Of a DNA stretch of 64,000 nucleotides, positions 59,196 to 64,000 are shown piece by piece; position 1 is the stretch's first letter; the number at the start of each line of letters is the position of its first letter. The stretch is from the NCBI GenBank assembly GCA_042691655.1, contig CP170506.1, positions 186,001 to 250,000 on the forward strand, read 5' to 3'. The notes under the pieces were generated by a model. The model ran no database searches. It was not told the DNA's origin and saw only the letters and a program-made list of their open reading frames with translations. Source of the stretch: UBA695 sp042691655. Its GTDB lineage: Bacteria; Verrucomicrobiota; Verrucomicrobiia; Chthoniobacterales; Chthoniobacteraceae. The position numbers were made by a program, and so were the translations under genes.

Positions 59196-60605
59196 ATGAG
59201 CGATTTTGACTTCCTCGTCCTGGGCGGCGGCAGCGCCGGTTACGCCGCTGCCTCCACCGCCGCCTCTCTGGGGCTGCGCGTTGGCTTGGTGGAGGGCGCC
59301 GGGGAGCTCGGCGGCCTCTGCATCCTGCGTGGGTGCATGCCGAGCAAGGCGCTTATCGAATCAGCCAATCATCTGGCCGATTTCCGCCGGGCCGGGGAGT
59401 TCGGCCTCGAAGCCGGGCCCGCCGGGTTCTCGATTTCCAAAATCTACGAGCGCAAGGCGCGGCACGTGGCCGAGTTTGCCGATTACCGTGCCAAGCAGCT
59501 TGAGAGCGGGCGCTTTGAGCTGCTCCGGGGTTGGGGGGCTTTTGTCGATCCGCACACAGTGGAGGTGCGCTCGGCTGACGGGACCTCCCGCCAGGTGAGC
59601 GCGCGGACGATCCTGATCGCCACCGGCTCGCGTATTAAGAAAGTGGCCGTCCCCGGGCTGGAGGAGGTCGGTTACTGGACCAGCGACACCGTGTTGGCCA
59701 CGGCCCGGCTGCCGAAATCGGTGATCGTCCTCGGCGGCGGTGCGACGGCGGTGGAGTTCGCCCACTATTTTTCCGCCATGGGGGCGAAAACGACCGTGAT
59801 CCAGCGCAGCCCTCAGCTGGTGAAGGAGATGGACGCCGACTTGGCCAAGGTGCTTACCACGGCGCTGCGGCAGCGCGGGGTATCCGTCCACTGCAACACC
59901 GCTCTCTCGCGGGTGGAGCGGACGGAGACGGGGACCAAGCGCGTGGTCTACACCCAGGGGGGCGAAACGCGCGTGGCCGAGGCGGAGGAGATCCTATACG
60001 CGCTGGGCCGGGAGCCGCTTACCGCCGGGATGAGCCTGGAAAAAGCCGGGATCGACTGCACCAAAGGCTGCCCCGCCGCGGGCCTTACGCAGCAGACGAA
60101 CGTGCCCCATATTTTCGCCGCGGGGGATGTCTGCGGGCCCTACGAGGTGGTCCACATCGCCATCGCCCAGGCCGAGGTGGCGGCCCGCAACGCCGTCCGG
60201 TTGGTGAAGGGGGACGGGCGCGGACTCGACGAGATGGATTACCGGCTGCGGCTTTTTGTGATTTTTACCGAGCCGGAGCTGGCCCGGGTGGGGATGAGCG
60301 AGGCGGAGCTGCAAACCGAGGGGATTCCCTACCGCGTGGCCTCCTACCCCTTCGACGACCACGGCAAGTCGATCCTGATGGAGGAGAAGCTCGGATTCGT
60401 GAAGCTGCTGGCGGGGGAGGACTCGGACGAGATTCTCGGAGCCGCCGTGGTGGGGCCGCACGCCTCGGAGTTGATCCACGAGCTGGTAGTGGCCATGCGC
60501 TTCCACGCCACGGCCGGGCAGCTTGCCGCCATTCCGCATTACCACCCGACTTTAAGCGAAATCTGGACCTACCCCGCCGAGGAGCTGGCCCGGGGGATGC
60601 CGTAG
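59196..60605 (+). CDS. Pyridine nucleotide-disulfide oxidoreductase, class I (Lpd/MerA-like)
   Basis: A 469-residue flavoenzyme: FAD motif VLGGGSAGYAAA, redox pair in GGLCILRGCMPSKA (C-x4-C), NAD motif VLGGGATAVEFAH, second FAD motif HIFAAGDVCG, and the C-terminal HYHPTLSEIW His-Glu pair. It is a class I disulfide reductase of the dihydrolipoamide dehydrogenase/mercuric reductase group. There are no dehydrogenase-complex genes nearby. It precedes a copper ATPase, which may hint at metal or thiol stress; the substrate is undetermined. Confidence 0.9.
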   Translation: MSDFDFLVLGGGSAGYAAASTAASLGLRVGLVEGAGELGGLCILRGCMPSKALIESANHLADFRRAGEFGLEAGPAGFSISKIYERKARHVAEFADYRAKQLESGRFELLRGWGAFVDPHTVEVRSADGTSRQVSARTILIATGSRIKKVAVPGLEEVGYWTSDTVLATARLPKSVIVLGGGATAVEFAHYFSAMGAKTTVIQRSPQLVKEMDADLAKVLTTALRQRGVSVHCNTALSRVERTETGTKRVVYTQGGETRVAEAEEILYALGREPLTAGMSLEKAGIDCTKGCPAAGLTQQTNVPHIFAAGDVCGPYEVVHIAIAQAEVAARNAVRLVKGDGRGLDEMDYRLRLFVIFTEPELARVGMSEAELQTEGIPYRVASYPFDDHGKSILMEEKLGFVKLLAGEDSDEILGAAVVGPHASELIHELVVAMRFHATAGQLAAIPHYHPTLSEIWTYPAEELARGMP

Positions 60606-60672
60606 CGGAGGCCACGGTGATTTCTTCTTGAGAACCATTCCCAAAAAGATCGGCCGATGTTAAGCTTCTCTT

Positions 60673-62934
<2,262 letters not shown>

Positions 62935-62944
62935 GGCGTAAGGA

Positions 62945-62983
62945 ATTCACCACAGAGGCACGGAGGACACGGAGAAGACACCG
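62945..62983. repeat. CCACAGAGGCACGGAGGACAC-type repeat after copA
   Basis: TTCACCACAGAGGCACGGAG followed by GACACGGAGAAGACACCGAG, the same family as at 20.8 and 46.7 kb, 10 bp after the copA stop. No coding role. Confidence 0.75.
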
Positions 62984-63034
62984 AGTTTCTTCTCACCTCC
63001 TCGTGCCTGAGTTGAACTCGGGAACGACAAAACG

Positions 63035-63073
63035 AAAGCCGCAAAGGCGATATGATCGCGGCTTTGCGGCTTT
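63035..63073 (-). terminator. Hairpin downstream of the DAHP synthase gene
   Basis: A 12-bp stem (AAAGCCGCAAAG at 63035-63046 with CTTTGCGGCTTT at 63062-63073) continues inward through CGAT/ATCG. Read on the minus strand it is followed by CGTTTTGTCG, a short T-run, consistent with a terminator for aroF. Its sequence resembles the internal hairpin of the 330-bp repeats. Confidence 0.55.
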
Positions 63074-63095
63074 GCGTGAGATTTAAAAGCGGCTT

Positions 63096-64000
63096 TTACG
63101 CCTTGAGGGTTTCCAGCTTCTTGCCGGTGAGGTTCAGGAAGGGAGGCAGCGTGCCCATTAGTTGGGCGAAGGAGTCGAAGTCAACCTGCTGCTGGCCGTC
63201 GCTCATCGCTTCCGCCGGGTTCGGGTGGACTTCAATGATGAGGCCGTCGGAATCCATCGCCACGGCCCCACGGCAGAGCGCCGCGACGAGGCTGGCTTTG
63301 CCGCTGCCCTGGCTCGGGTCAACGACCACCGGCAGGTGCGTCTCCATCTTCGCCACCGCCACGGCCGAGAGGTCCAGCGTGTTGCGGGTGAAGGTCTCAA
63401 AGGTCCGGATGCCGCGTTCGCAGAGCATCACGTTCGGGTTGCCGTTGGAGAGGATGTATTCGGCGGAAAGGAACCACTCCTCCAGGCGCTGGCTCAAGCC
63501 GCGCTTGAGCAGGATCGGCTTGCCGCTGCGGGCCGCTTCGATCAAGAGCTGGAAGTTCTGGGCGTTGCGCGCGCCGATTTGCAGGATGTCGGAGGACTCG
63601 GCCACGTGCTCTACGTCGCGCTCGCTCAAGACTTCGGTGACGATTTTGAGCCCCGTCTCCTTCCGGGCCAGCTGGAGGAGGCGCAGGCCTTCCTTGCCGA
63701 GACCCTGGAATTCATAGGGGGAGGTGCGGGGCTTGTAAGCGCCGCCGCGAAGAATGGTGGCTCCGGCGGCCTTGACGGCGCGGGCGGTGGTGAGGAGCTG
63801 CTCCTCGCTCTCGACCGAGCAGGGGCCCGCCATGACGGCAAAGTGGGGCCCGCCGATCTTCACGCCGTCGATGTCGATGACTGTGTCGTCCGGCTTGAAC
63901 TGGCGGCTGACGAGCTTATAGCGCTTCTGGACGCGGAGCACTTCCTGCACCTGGGGCAGGGCGGTGAGGCTTTCGAGGTCGCCGTGGGTGGTCTCGTCGC
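63096..64000 (-). CDS. aroF: 3-deoxy-7-phosphoheptulonate synthase (DAHP synthase), 5' end outside window
   Basis: About 301 codons are visible; the frame runs off the right edge (the first visible residues are DETTHGDLESL). The TIM-barrel of the short AroF/AroG-like Thermotoga-type enzyme is clear: VMAGPCSVESEEQL, RGGAYKPRTSPYEFQGLG, IGARNAQNFQLL, LLKRGLS, and VDPSQGSGKASLV. The residues before YKLVSRQFKP belong to an N-terminal ferredoxin-like regulatory domain. It catalyses the first step of aromatic amino acid synthesis. A downstream ATG at 63950 is within the fold and not the real start. Confidence 0.94.
   Translation of the reverse strand, partial: DETTHGDLESLTALPQVQEVLRVQKRYKLVSRQFKPDDTVIDIDGVKIGGPHFAVMAGPCSVESEEQLLTTARAVKAAGATILRGGAYKPRTSPYEFQGLGKEGLRLLQLARKETGLKIVTEVLSERDVEHVAESSDILQIGARNAQNFQLLIEAARSGKPILLKRGLSQRLEEWFLSAEYILSNGNPNVMLCERGIRTFETFTRNTLDLSAVAVAKMETHLPVVVDPSQGSGKASLVAALCRGAVAMDSDGLIIEVHPNPAEAMSDGQQQVDFDSFAQLMGTLPPFLNLTGKKLETLKA

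Overview
The window (about 62-65% GC over most of its length) looks like a chromosomal segment of a Gram-negative bacterium of the PVC group, most likely Verrucomicrobiota. The pointers are an exosortase/EpsI pair with a PEP-CTERM substrate, WXG100-type proteins with an FtsK/EssC-like ATPase, an Mpa-Dop pair from the Pup/UBact-proteasome pathway, a CT398-like zinc-ribbon coiled-coil protein, a PocR-AraC regulator and several families of large intergenic palindromes. This is inference from gene content; there is no rRNA or tRNA in the window to test it.

Layout. 1-4.1 kb: surface-polysaccharide/protein-sorting block (end of a CBM9-like protein, EpsI, exosortase, WecG/TagA-type and GT2 glycosyltransferases). 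4.2-10.8 kb: transaldolase, L,D-transpeptidase, an AT-richer orphan protein, PurN overlapping RfaE2, a DUF3592-type membrane protein and an alpha/beta hydrolase. 10.9-11.0 kb: a roughly 110-nt compound hairpin. 11.1-19.9 kb: PAS histidine kinase translationally coupled to a secreted beta-propeller protein, AraC regulator, HPr, YacG, zinc-ribbon coiled-coil protein, methyltransferase, redoxin. 20.0-25.0 kb: a compact type VII-like secretion locus (two small W-x-D proteins, a coiled-coil protein and a 1,272-residue FtsK/EssC-like ATPase). 25.1-32.5 kb: housekeeping genes (SGNH hydrolase, Lrp regulator, phosphofructokinase, D,D-carboxypeptidase, Nudix, DEAD-box helicase, ferredoxin).

32.5-35.9 kb is a small mobile-DNA island. 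One IS1595-family element (1,692 bp, with a passenger ORF) sits in the T-tract of the ferredoxin terminator. A second (1,024 bp, perfect 24-bp ends) sits inside a palindromic repeat. Both have visible 8-bp target duplications. 36.1-49.2 kb: a class A penicillin-binding protein whose transpeptidase Ser and Lys are replaced, M42 peptidase plus response regulator, VanX-like dipeptidase, a PEP-CTERM trypsin-like protease, GrpE-DnaJ, STAS protein, pseudouridine synthase, acyltransferase, transporter and a GT39-like enzyme. 49.2-56.1 kb: esterase, a MIF-like tautomerase, the Mpa ATPase and Dop without Pup/UBact, 20S subunits or PafA, then a caspase-like protease and an NlpC/P60 lipoprotein. 56.2-64 kb: TatA, secreted nuclease/phosphatase-fold protein, cysteine-less TlpA-like protein, PG-binding protein, flavin disulfide reductase, Cu P-type ATPase and the end of a DAHP synthase.

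Three palindromic repeat families recur between genes: a ~330-bp element with ~28-bp terminal inverted repeats (14.2 and 25.8 kb), a ~125-bp palindrome made of smaller palindromes (34.2, 34.4/35.5 and 52.2 kb), and a CCACAGAGGACACGGAG-type repeat (15.7, 20.8, 46.7 and 62.9 kb), one copy of which forms the end of a reading frame. The loci most worth follow-up are the type VII-like cluster, the orphan Mpa-Dop pair beside a caspase-like gene, and the PBP with a lost SxxK motif.
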